A stretch of DNA of 12,303 nucleotides from GCA-2687515 sp002687515 (GTDB lineage Bacteria > Pseudomonadota > Alphaproteobacteria > Rhodospirillales > UBA2165): the NCBI GenBank assembly GCA_030745835.1, contig JASLNU010000011.1, positions 1 through 12,303 of the forward strand. The letters are read 5' to 3'. A program made the translations under genes and the position numbers. The first letter of the stretch is position 1. Every line of letters begins with the position of its first letter. The notes beneath the pieces are model-generated. The model saw only the letters and a program-made list of their open reading frames with translations, had not been told where the DNA came from and did no database searches. Shown piece by piece: positions 1 through 6,253 of the stretch.

Positions 1-3
1 TGT

Positions 4-33
4 CAAATCGGGCCTTAAGGCCGCCTTGATTTG
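4..33. repeat. Short palindrome at window edge
   Basis: A perfect 12-bp palindrome, GGCCTTAAGGCC (11-22), sits between CAAATC (4-9) and its complement GATTTG (28-33). The whole stretch can form an interrupted hairpin. There is no clear T tract, so a terminator for a gene left of the window is possible but not shown. Bases 34-137 contain nothing I can assign. One frame is open from base 2 into the repeat element at 138, but its translation resembles no family I know. Confidence 0.4.
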
Positions 34-137
34 GCCGTCAATGTTTCATATTCGCCAATGCCGTTCAAGTTGTGGGGGCACCAATTCCGGTTGTGACGGT
101 TGGCTCCCGCTCCCGGCAGTTATAGGCCCAGGGTCTC

Positions 138-400
138 ATACCAACCTACACAGATAAACACCCATTGTGACGGCGCCCGCCGGTTTCCGGCGAGGAGCGT
201 GCCGCGCCGTGGTGCCAATCCACCACAAGCGGTGCGCGACGATGTCCGGAAGCCGGCGGGCGCCGCCCTTCGGGTCGCCTTTCCCGCCCCCTCGGGGTGT
301 CGGGAAGGCTTGCCGATGGGCCGCATCGCCGGCGCCTTCCCTCCTACCGAGGGAACGGGAAAGAAGATCACAAAGGGCGTTTATCTGTGCAGGTTGGTAT
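138..400. mobile_element. MITE-like structured inverted-repeat element
   Basis: The ends are 33-bp terminal inverted repeats (138-170 and 368-400) matching at 30 of 33 positions and beginning ATACCAACCT. The interior is two further inverted repeats. The first hairpin pairs 171-190 with 246-265, one mismatch. The second pairs 279-286 with 356-363, 289-295 with 347-353, and 302-309 with 334-341, and its tip also contains CGATG/CATCG. The element can therefore fold as a three-way, cloverleaf-like junction. It has no credible protein; the frames open across it are by-products of GC-rich repeats. If the true ends are CC (141) and GG (397), it is flanked by TA on both sides (139-140, 398-399). That would fit a TA target duplication of the IS630/mariner type. 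This is inference: TA also lies inside the repeat symmetry, and no parent transposase is visible. The right end is 8 bp from the stop of the DUF1847 gene, so the element may act as its transcript end. Confidence 0.75.
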
Positions 401-407
401 TTAAACT

Positions 408-1160
408 CTATCCTCCATCGGGGCCGGGTCTTCGCCCTTGGCGGGGCAACTTGTGCGCCTTTGCGGGCCGCTCCGGACCCCAGACCCGGCTGAAGTAAGT
501 GTCGGCCAGCGCCAGGGCGCCGACCGGGTTGTGGGCAAGCACCCGGTCCTTGGCGACGAGGGTTGTCGCCAGGCCTTCCGAATGTTTGAAGAACAGGCTG
601 TCATGGCCGATACACAACCCCAGGACGACATTGAATTGGCAGCCGGCGTCGTTCAGCAATTGCGCCTGGGAAATCGGGTTACACATGGTTTCATGGCCGC
701 CGGGGTAAATCTTTTCATGATCCTTGAGGCCAATATCCTCTTTCGGAATGCCATCGTGTTTGCAGGCGGCGGACGCCACTTCAAAGCCGTGGCTCTCGAG
801 AATCTGACTCAAGGTATTGGCGTGATCGGCAAAGCTGATGCAGGTGGCGATGCCGATTTTGCTGAATCCCATTTTTTTGGCCAACTCGCAAATCTCCTCG
901 ACCCGTGTCCACTTGCAATAACCTTCCGCTTCGACACGTGCCGATTCCTGGGCGACACGTCGATCGAAGGGGTCTTCATACTTCTGGCGGGCGGCTTCCA
1001 TGCCATCGGGATTAACCTCGGACGGACAAAATCCGGGGCCGCGTTCATCATCCTCGCCTTCAAGGCAGGCGCGCACGTCCGGTGGGCAATAAGCGCAACC
1101 GGGATCCGTATATTTAGGATCGGAAGCGGCTTTCTTTGTTGTCGGGTTCTTGGTTGTCAT
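408..1160 (-). CDS. DUF1847 family Cys-rich protein
   Basis: A 250-residue cytosolic protein of the DUF1847 family, whose biochemical role is unknown. Recognition rests on family-like blocks: TRVEEICELAKKMG followed by KIGIATC (about 86-107), GFEV..ACKHDGIPKED (125-142), MCNPISQAQLLN (159-170), GLCIGHDSLFFKHS (181-194) and TTLVAKDRVLAHNP (199-212). It has eleven cysteines. An N-terminal cluster at C22, C25, C32 and C45 looks like a metal or Fe-S site, and C107, C133, C160 and C183 lie in the conserved core; metal binding is inference. There is no signal peptide or membrane segment. The chosen ATG at 1160 follows AAAGGAAAA at good spacing. A TTG start at 1316 would add 52 residues that look like translated intergenic DNA, so it was not used. 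The last 20 residues are basic and Pro/Gly-rich and fall outside the conserved part. It is transcribed away from the TRAP genes and appears to be a single-gene unit. Confidence 0.85.
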   Translation of the reverse strand: MTTKNPTTKKAASDPKYTDPGCAYCPPDVRACLEGEDDERGPGFCPSEVNPDGMEAARQKYEDPFDRRVAQESARVEAEGYCKWTRVEEICELAKKMGFSKIGIATCISFADHANTLSQILESHGFEVASAACKHDGIPKEDIGLKDHEKIYPGGHETMCNPISQAQLLNDAGCQFNVVLGLCIGHDSLFFKHSEGLATTLVAKDRVLAHNPVGALALADTYFSRVWGPERPAKAHKLPRQGRRPGPDGG

Positions 1161-1326
1161 GGTCCGGTTTTCCTTTATCCAACCCCTTGTCTCGACTGCC
1201 ACGGCGGCACCAACGCCTCGCCACCAGCCTTTACGCCGGGCCTTGGCGAAGGTCTTCGCCCTCAGGTAATCTTTGCTATACCCAAGATACGCCAATAGCC
1301 GGCCCGCGTCAGCCAAATAGGGATGG

Positions 1327-1390
1327 CGCCCGGCGGTTGATGGCGTGCTATCCGAAATTCGGCATCACGCCAAACGCCGCGCGCCGGGCG
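1327..1390. repeat. Imperfect 64-bp hairpin
   Basis: Nested complementary arms are visible: CGCCCGGCG (1327-1335) with CGCCGGGCG (1382-1390), TGGCGTG (1341-1347) with CACGCCA (1366-1372), and at the centre CCGAAATTCGG (1352-1362), a palindrome about one base. Three perfect stems at one centre are unlikely to be chance, although the outer pair is slightly off-register. It lies about 50 bp upstream of the putative TRAP promoter. It could be an operator, a repeat-element remnant or a transcript structure. There is no poly-T tail, so an intrinsic terminator is unlikely. Confidence 0.5.
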
Positions 1391-1437
1391 ATGGCTGTAA
1401 TTGAAATGCATCCGCCTGTTTCCGGTCTGAGCGGTGC

Positions 1438-1465
1438 TGGACAAGTGACGGCCCCCGTCTATACC
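1438..1465 (+). promoter_or_regulatory. Candidate promoter for TRAP membrane genes
   Basis: TGGACA (1438-1443, five of six bases of the sigma-70 -35 consensus) is followed after 16 bp by TATACC (1460-1465, four of six of the -10). A start point near 1472 would leave a leader of about 24 nt carrying GGGAGA before the ATG at 1496. That leader would also exclude the alternative ATG at 1466. The assignment is motif-based only. Confidence 0.4.
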
Positions 1466-1495
1466 ATGGCGCCGCGCGAGGGAGATGCAGCGATC

Positions 1496-2032
1496 ATGGC
1501 CAACGAGACCTATCTGGATCAGAATAATCCGCCGGCCGAACGGATATCTGCGTTCACCAGCAACCTTGCGATGGTTGTCGCCTGTGCATTTATCATTCTC
1601 ATGATGTTCCATGTAACGCTGGACGTGCTCGGCAAGTTCCTGTTCACGGCACCTGCGCCGGCGACCCTCGAGACGGTTATGTATTATTATATGGTTGCGT
1701 TGGTGTTTCTCCCTTTCGCCTATATCGCGCGTGGAGAGGGACATATTTTTGTCGAACTGTTCACCCGGAAAATGTCGCCCAGGCCGCGCTTTTTTTTGGA
1801 TGCTGTTATGGGGCTATTAACCCTCATTTGGGTGGGGGCGTTGGCTTGGTATACGGGCGAGGAGGCTGTTACCGTCACCATTGACGGTGAATTTCAGGAA
1901 ACGGCGGAGGGAATATTGCACGTTTGGCCGAGCCGATGGTTCCTGCCCCTTGGCAGCGGCATCATGGCGTTTGCCGTCATCTTGCGCATGACCCACGATT
2001 TTCGAATGGCATTTCGCCGGATACAAGATTGA
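1496..2032 (+). CDS. dctQ: TRAP transporter small membrane subunit (DctQ)
   Basis: This 178-residue inner-membrane protein is the small subunit of a tripartite ATP-independent periplasmic (TRAP) transporter. It partners the large subunit in ion-driven uptake of organic acids or related solutes. The four expected membrane helices are visible, at about residues 22-42, 62-82, 99-120 and 146-166. The loop between helices 2 and 3 has GEGHIFVELF, and HVWPSRWFLPLG leads into helix 4, both typical of DctQ proteins. Length is normal for the family. The ATG at 1496 has GGGAG 11 bp upstream. The same frame stays open back to 1136, but that extension is not DctQ-like and would include the promoter. The gene is followed after 56 bp by the large subunit, very likely in the same operon. 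The substrate cannot be read from this subunit. The symbol denotes family, not proven C4-dicarboxylate specificity. Confidence 0.88.
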   Translation: MANETYLDQNNPPAERISAFTSNLAMVVACAFIILMMFHVTLDVLGKFLFTAPAPATLETVMYYYMVALVFLPFAYIARGEGHIFVELFTRKMSPRPRFFLDAVMGLLTLIWVGALAWYTGEEAVTVTIDGEFQETAEGILHVWPSRWFLPLGSGIMAFAVILRMTHDFRMAFRRIQD

Positions 2033-2088
2033 CGTGCCGGTCTCGTTTCAACATCTCCCATCCATAAATTTAAAAGGGTAAATATATC

Positions 2089-3399
2089 TTGTCGTCCATA
2101 GCCATAGGGTTCGCCAGCATCGCCGCGGTGCTCGTCCTTCTGGCGTTGCGCGCGCCCATCGGCGTCGCTCTTGGCCTCGTTTCCCTGGTCGGAATCTGGA
2201 TGGTGCGCGGGTTTGACGTCTCGGTTGGAACCTTGCGTACAATTCCTTTCGAGTTTGCCGCGAACTGGTCGCTCTCGGCGATACCGATGTTTATCCTGAT
2301 GGGAGCGGTCGCCCATCATTCGGGCATCACTGTCGCACTGTTTCGTGCCGCCCGTTTGTGGCTCGGGCGGCTCCCGGGCGGACTGGCGGTGGCGACCAAC
2401 TTCGCCTGCGCCGGGTTCGCGGCGGCGTCCGGTTCCAGTGTCGCAACGTCCGCCGCCATGGGCCGTATCGCCATCCCGGAAATGATACGCCAGGGATATG
2501 ACAAGGGTTTGGCAACCGGCGTCGTTACCAGCGCCGGAACGCTCGGCGCGCTGATACCGCCGAGCATCCTTTTTATTCTCTACGGAATTTTCGCCGAGCA
2601 ATCGATCACCCGCTTGCTTATCGCCGGCATATTGCCGGGGCTGCTTACCGCCGGCATTTACGCGGTGATGATCGTTGCCAGGTGCAAAGCCAACCCGGCC
2701 CTCGCCCCCAAATTGGACGAGCAGGTTTCGACGGCCGAGAAGTGGAATTCCTTGGCCCCGATCTGGCCCCTATTGCTGCTTATCGTCGGCATCATCGGCG
2801 GTTTGTACTCGGGGCTGGTGACGCCGACCGAAGCCGGCGCTTTCGGCGCCTTCCTCGCCTTCATCATTGTCGCGACCCAGGGCCGCCTCACCTGGCAAGT
2901 GATCCGCGACAGCGTAATCGAAGCGACATCGGCGACCGCGCGCCTGTTGTTCGTGGCGGTCGGCGCCATCCTTTTGTCCCATTTGATGGCGCTCACCGGG
3001 GTGCCGGCCTATCTCGGTTCGATCGTCGGCGAGTATGCGCTCGATCCGCTCTTTCTGGTGATTGGCACCTCGCTGATCTACATCATTCTCGGCATGTTCC
3101 TCGATCCCCTGGGAATTTTGCTGCTCACCCTGCCGATCCTGCTGCCGATGTTCGAGATTCTGCAGTTGGACCTGATATGGCTCGGCGTGCTGGTGGTCAA
3201 ATATCTTGAAATCGGGCTGCTGACCCCGCCGGTGGGATTCCAGGTTTATGTGGTTAAAAGCGTGGTCGGAGATGAGATCAGCCTGGAAACCATCTTCAGG
3301 GGCGTCGGCTGGTTCCTCGCCTGCGAGGTGGTGATCATGACGCTGTTGATCGCCTTTCCGCAAATTTCGCTGCTTTTGCCCAATCTCATGTACAACTGA
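2089..3399 (+). CDS. dctM: TRAP transporter large membrane subunit (DctM)
   Basis: This 436-residue multi-spanning protein is the transport-channel subunit of the TRAP system. It is almost entirely hydrophobic, with roughly 11-13 helices. Family signatures include GSSVATSAAMGRIAIPEM (115-132), SAGTLGALIPPS (148-159), the strongly conserved SGLVTPTEAGAFGA (241-254), GMFLDPLGILLLTLPILLP (335-353) and LLTPPVGFQVYVV (377-389). Length is typical. The start is TTG at 2089: no ATG lies nearby, the TTG has AAAAGGG about 10 nt upstream, and the first helix begins at once as in relatives. A TTG start may lower expression. The 56-bp gap after dctQ is unusually AT-rich (2061-2088) for this DNA but has no convincing promoter. 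The gene ends just before a strong terminator that it shares with the opposing dctP. Confidence 0.93.
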   Translation: MSSIAIGFASIAAVLVLLALRAPIGVALGLVSLVGIWMVRGFDVSVGTLRTIPFEFAANWSLSAIPMFILMGAVAHHSGITVALFRAARLWLGRLPGGLAVATNFACAGFAAASGSSVATSAAMGRIAIPEMIRQGYDKGLATGVVTSAGTLGALIPPSILFILYGIFAEQSITRLLIAGILPGLLTAGIYAVMIVARCKANPALAPKLDEQVSTAEKWNSLAPIWPLLLLIVGIIGGLYSGLVTPTEAGAFGAFLAFIIVATQGRLTWQVIRDSVIEATSATARLLFVAVGAILLSHLMALTGVPAYLGSIVGEYALDPLFLVIGTSLIYIILGMFLDPLGILLLTLPILLPMFEILQLDLIWLGVLVVKYLEIGLLTPPVGFQVYVVKSVVGDEISLETIFRGVGWFLACEVVIMTLLIAFPQISLLLPNLMYN

Positions 3400-3422
3400 A
3401 TAACTGGCGGAAGCCGAGACAA

Positions 3423-3459
3423 AAAATACCCGGAAAGCATCATGCCTTCCGGGTATTTT
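3423..3459. terminator. Bidirectional intrinsic terminator
   Basis: The 13-bp arms AAAATACCCGGAA (3423-3435) and TTCCGGGTATTTT (3447-3459) are perfectly complementary around an 11-nt loop that can itself pair GCAT with ATGC. A-rich and T-rich flanks on the two sides give a U-run for transcripts in either direction. It lies between the convergent dctM and dctP genes and would end both. Confidence 0.88.
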
Positions 3460-3481
3460 CGCATGCAACAGCCGGGAAGAA

Positions 3482-4606
3482 TTACATCTTCTCGGGATCG
3501 AGCTTGTCGTATATCTCGCGCTTGAGAACGCGTCCAAAAGCATCGGCATTGCCCTTGATTTCCGAGCGCGAAAATTTTCGCCATTTGGCGAGGTTTGCTT
3601 TGAAGGCGGCCAAAACCTTGGCCGGATTTTTTGCGCCTTGTTTCTTGATCACGGCGACGATGGCGGCTTCTTCCTTGGCCATCATCTTGGCGATGGCGCC
3701 CTTGATGTCGGCGCCGGCTTGATAGAATTTCACGCCTTTCTTGGGACCAATGTTTTTACGGTAGACGTTATCGAAATTCACGTAAGAATCGACCACCGCG
3801 CGCGCCGAGGCGAGCGGTGCATTGTCCCATAGAATTTTGCGCTGCTGCTTGGTCAGGCTTTTCCACGTTTTGCGGTTCATGGCGATGAGACCGAGGCCAC
3901 GCGACGAGCCCATCGGATAATCGATGACGTGTTTGGCGATGTCATGAATACCGAAGCTGAGCATCCAGTTGAGCGCCTGCACCGAGCAATCGAGGCCACC
4001 CCGCTCCAAGGCCAGGGCCAGTTCCTGCGGCGGCAGGCCGACCGGTACGCCGCCCAGCGCCTTGACCAGCCGGTTGGAGGCGCCGCCGCCGCGCACTTTC
4101 AGCCCCTTGATGTCGGCCACCGTCTTGACCGGTTTGCGGCAGACCATGATGTTCGATCCGCCGGCAAAGCTCGACAGCAGGAAAGCGTTGAATTTTTTGT
4201 ACTCGGCAACACAGTTCGGGCAGTTCAGCATGATCGTCTCATGCGCGGCACCGCCGGCGGCGACGGGATCGTCGTGACCGAGATGGATCGTGTCATAGAG
4301 GATGTTATTGTTGATCATATCTTTACGGGCGAATACCGGGATCACCATGCCGGCATCGATCAGACCGTCGCGCAATCCCTTGAGCGCGCTGCGCACGGTT
4401 ACGATCTGGTTGCCGGGCAGATACTTCCAGGTGAGCGAGCCATTGCTCTGTTTCTCCGTGATCTTGAGGAACGGCACGATCGCATCGATGTTGATCTTGC
4501 TTTTGGCACCGCTGCCGGTACCGAAAATCAATTCTTTCGCCGAAACCGGCGCCGCGATGGCACAAGCCGCCAAGACGCCCAAAATGATTTTCCTGTCGAT
4601 GAACAT
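3482..4606 (-). CDS. dctP: TRAP transporter substrate-binding protein (DctP type)
   Basis: This 374-residue periplasmic protein captures the substrate and delivers it to the DctQM membrane unit. Residues 1-23 form a Sec signal peptide (basic MFIDRK, hydrophobic core, cleavage after VSA). The mature part follows the DctP pattern: IVPFLKITEKQSNGSLTWKY (about 42-61), the switch region DIKGLKVRGGG (165-175) with Arg172 at the position that binds a substrate carboxylate in characterised DctP proteins, then ALGGVPVGLPPQELALALE (183-201). The ATG at 4606 is preceded by GGGGAGA eight bases away; a start at 4654 would put extra residues before the signal peptide. Unusual points are CPNC at 129-132 plus Cys156 and Cys207, uncommon for a periplasmic receptor and possibly forming disulfides. 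The gene is not in line with dctQM but opposes them. It runs divergently from the flavoprotein genes. The carboxylate preference is inference; the actual ligand is unknown. Confidence 0.87.
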   Translation of the reverse strand: MFIDRKIILGVLAACAIAAPVSAKELIFGTGSGAKSKINIDAIVPFLKITEKQSNGSLTWKYLPGNQIVTVRSALKGLRDGLIDAGMVIPVFARKDMINNNILYDTIHLGHDDPVAAGGAAHETIMLNCPNCVAEYKKFNAFLLSSFAGGSNIMVCRKPVKTVADIKGLKVRGGGASNRLVKALGGVPVGLPPQELALALERGGLDCSVQALNWMLSFGIHDIAKHVIDYPMGSSRGLGLIAMNRKTWKSLTKQQRKILWDNAPLASARAVVDSYVNFDNVYRKNIGPKKGVKFYQAGADIKGAIAKMMAKEEAAIVAVIKKQGAKNPAKVLAAFKANLAKWRKFSRSEIKGNADAFGRVLKREIYDKLDPEKM

Positions 4607-4837
4607 CAGCTTTTCTCCCCAGTTTTGAATTAGCGGAAATTTATTCTCCGGCAATTTTATGGTTTGATCAAGAATTCAGTTTTCGCTTCGCGGCAGGCGG
4701 CGTCATTTACATTTTCGTCAACGATTGCCCGCCCATAAACTTGCTATAGAATGGCGTCACACGATTACGCGTTTCGCGGCCGCTGATGAACCATCGACCG
4801 CCGAAGCGAAGGCCGGATTAGGCCGGGGGGAAGTGCG
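4607..4837. other. Divergent control region, dctP and flavoprotein genes
   Basis: This 231-bp AT-richer gap should hold the promoters of dctP (leftward) and the two flavoprotein genes (rightward). Visible elements are a palindrome TTGATCAA (4664-4671) about 60 bp upstream of the dctP start and a TATAGA hexamer (4745-4750) on the rightward strand. No regulator gene or RNA gene is seen here. Confidence 0.45.
4725..4750 (+). promoter_or_regulatory. Weak candidate promoter for flavoprotein operon
   Basis: TATAGA (4745-4750, five of six -10 bases) is preceded by TTGCCC (4725-4730), but the 14-bp spacing is short. A poorer -35 (GATTGC, 4723-4728) would give 16 bp. A start near 4757 would give an 80-nt leader before the ATG at 4838. 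The -10 is believable and the -35 is not. Confidence 0.3.
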
Positions 4838-6253
4838 ATGAGCGAATGTGATTTGGCGGTAATCGGCGCCGGTTTCGCGGGCCTGGTGGCGGCGGCCCGC
4901 GCGCAACAGTTGGGGATAAACGCGACAATCCTGGAAAAACAGGAGGCTCAATCGCATCTCTGCAATTCCCGAATATCAAGCGGTGTTTTCTCAATCGCGT
5001 TCCACAGCATCGAACTGCCGGCCGACGAGCAAGTGGCGGCGATCCGCAAACAGACCGGCGATTATGGCGATCCGGTTCTGATCGAAACCATTGCCGCAAA
5101 TACGGCGCGCGCGGCGGAATGGCTTCGGGGTGAAGGCATTGACCTGATCGACAACACCTATACATCGGTCGGCGGCAATGTGAACCAGATCCTGGCGCCA
5201 GCCAGGCAATTCGCGCAAGGATTGGATTGGCAAGGCCGGGGGTCCGACGTCGCCATGCGAAAGTTGGAGAGCAATTTCGTCGATCTCGGCGGCAAAATGG
5301 TGCGCGGCGCCCGGGTGCAATCGCTGTTGAGCGAGGCTGGTAAAATCGAGGGCGTGGAATACACCCTGAACGATAAGACGGAGACCCTGAAAACCCCGGC
5401 CGTCGTCATTGCCGATGGCGGCTTTCAGGCCAACCCGGAAATGTTGGCCGAATATGTTTGCGACAAGCCCGAGGAAATCAACCTGAGGGCCGCCGCCTCG
5501 GCATGCGGCGATGGCTTGCGCATGGCCGCGGCGGTCGGCGCGCGGTTGACCGGGCTCGGCCCCTTTTACGGGCACCTTCAGCATCGGGACGCCATGAGCA
5601 ACGATAATCTTTGGCCATATCCGAGCCTGGATGCGATCGCCGTGGCGTCGATACTGGTCAATGCCCGGGGCCGGCGCTTCGCGGACGAAGGCGGCGGCGG
5701 GATACTGCTTGCCAACGTCGTCGCCAAACTGGCGGAACCATTGGAAACTTGGGTGGTGTTCGACGACGACATTTGGAATCTGCAAGGCAAGTCGCCGCCG
5801 GTGGCGGCCAATCCATATCTGCTCTCGGCCGGCGGTAAGGTCTATTCGGCAAATTCCCTGGACCAGCTCTGCACCCAGACGGGATTGCCGGCGGAGACGC
5901 TTGGCGAAACGGTCGCCGCGCACAACGCCGCCGTCGGAAGCGGCGATTTGAGCGCCCTCTCGCCGGCCCGGAGCGAAGACCGCGGCAAGGCACAGGCAAT
6001 CCTTACCCCGCCCTTTTACGCGATCCCCGTTTGCGCCGGCATCACCAATACCATGGGCGGCATAGAAGTGGACCGCGACGCCCGCGTGATCTTGCAATCC
6101 GGCGAGCCGATGAACGGGCTCTATGCGGTTGGCGGATCGGGCGGCGGCATCGAGGGCGGACCCAAGGCCGGTTATATCGGCGGCCTCGCCAAGGCATTCG
6201 TCACCGGTTTGATGGCCGCCGAACATGCGGCGGAAGCCGCTTCGGCCGGCTGA
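4838..6253 (+). CDS. FAD-dependent dehydrogenase/reductase (FAD_binding_2)
   Basis: This 471-residue flavoprotein belongs to the fumarate reductase / 3-ketosteroid dehydrogenase superfamily, whose members oxidise or reduce C-C bonds next to carbonyl or carboxylate groups. It opens with a Rossmann dinucleotide fold, AVIGAGFAGLVAAARA (7-22), and the ribose-binding acid Glu33. The C-terminal FAD-closing segment has TNTMGGIEVD (403-412), then GLYAVGG (427-433) and IEGGPKAGYIGGL. The TxGG motif is typical of fumarate reductase-like enzymes, but the His-His before it in classical fumarate reductases is missing here (ITNTMGG). There is no signal peptide or haem motif, so it is probably a soluble cytosolic enzyme. 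GGGGGGAAG precedes the ATG at 4838. Its stop overlaps the next start. Candidate relatives are tricarballylate-type dehydrogenases or other organic-acid oxidoreductases. Placement beside a TRAP transporter suggests it acts on the imported substrate, but the substrate is unknown. Confidence 0.85.
   Translation: MSECDLAVIGAGFAGLVAAARAQQLGINATILEKQEAQSHLCNSRISSGVFSIAFHSIELPADEQVAAIRKQTGDYGDPVLIETIAANTARAAEWLRGEGIDLIDNTYTSVGGNVNQILAPARQFAQGLDWQGRGSDVAMRKLESNFVDLGGKMVRGARVQSLLSEAGKIEGVEYTLNDKTETLKTPAVVIADGGFQANPEMLAEYVCDKPEEINLRAAASACGDGLRMAAAVGARLTGLGPFYGHLQHRDAMSNDNLWPYPSLDAIAVASILVNARGRRFADEGGGGILLANVVAKLAEPLETWVVFDDDIWNLQGKSPPVAANPYLLSAGGKVYSANSLDQLCTQTGLPAETLGETVAAHNAAVGSGDLSALSPARSEDRGKAQAILTPPFYAIPVCAGITNTMGGIEVDRDARVILQSGEPMNGLYAVGGSGGGIEGGPKAGYIGGLAKAFVTGLMAAEHAAEAASAG

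Larger units (their letters stand above)
1161..1495. other. Divergent intergenic region, 335 bp
   Basis: This gap lies between the DUF1847 gene (leftward) and the TRAP small-subunit gene (rightward). It holds a long imperfect hairpin (1327-1390) and a candidate rightward promoter (1438-1465), listed separately. Both strands have open frames here that extend the neighbouring genes at their N-termini, but they lack family-like sequence and good ribosome sites. I see no small gene or known RNA. Confidence 0.5.

Noticed and set aside
2..157. Possible 3' end of a gene entering from the left
   Set aside because: One frame is open from base 2 to a stop inside the repeat element, but it is short, has no recognisable motif and is as likely to be chance.
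100..498. Open frames across the left repeat element
   Set aside because: They run through the hairpin arms and read as low-complexity Pro/Arg/Gly text on both strands; they are produced by repeat composition, not by a gene.
438..1298. 286-residue open frame on the plus strand
   Set aside because: It is antisense to the DUF1847 gene, which has clear family motifs and a ribosome site; the plus-strand translation resembles nothing known.
1161..1316. 52-residue N-terminal extension of the DUF1847 protein from a TTG
   Set aside because: The extension is basic and unlike the family, and the ATG at 1160 has a good ribosome site.
1136..1495. N-terminal extension of the TRAP small subunit
   Set aside because: The frame is open but the added 120 residues have no DctQ character, and they span the candidate promoter and hairpin; ATG 1496 has the ribosome site.
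6031..6252. Upstream extension of the second flavoprotein
   Set aside because: It overlaps the end of the first flavoprotein in another frame and reads as Arg-rich shadow sequence; the dinucleotide fold begins soon after ATG 6253.
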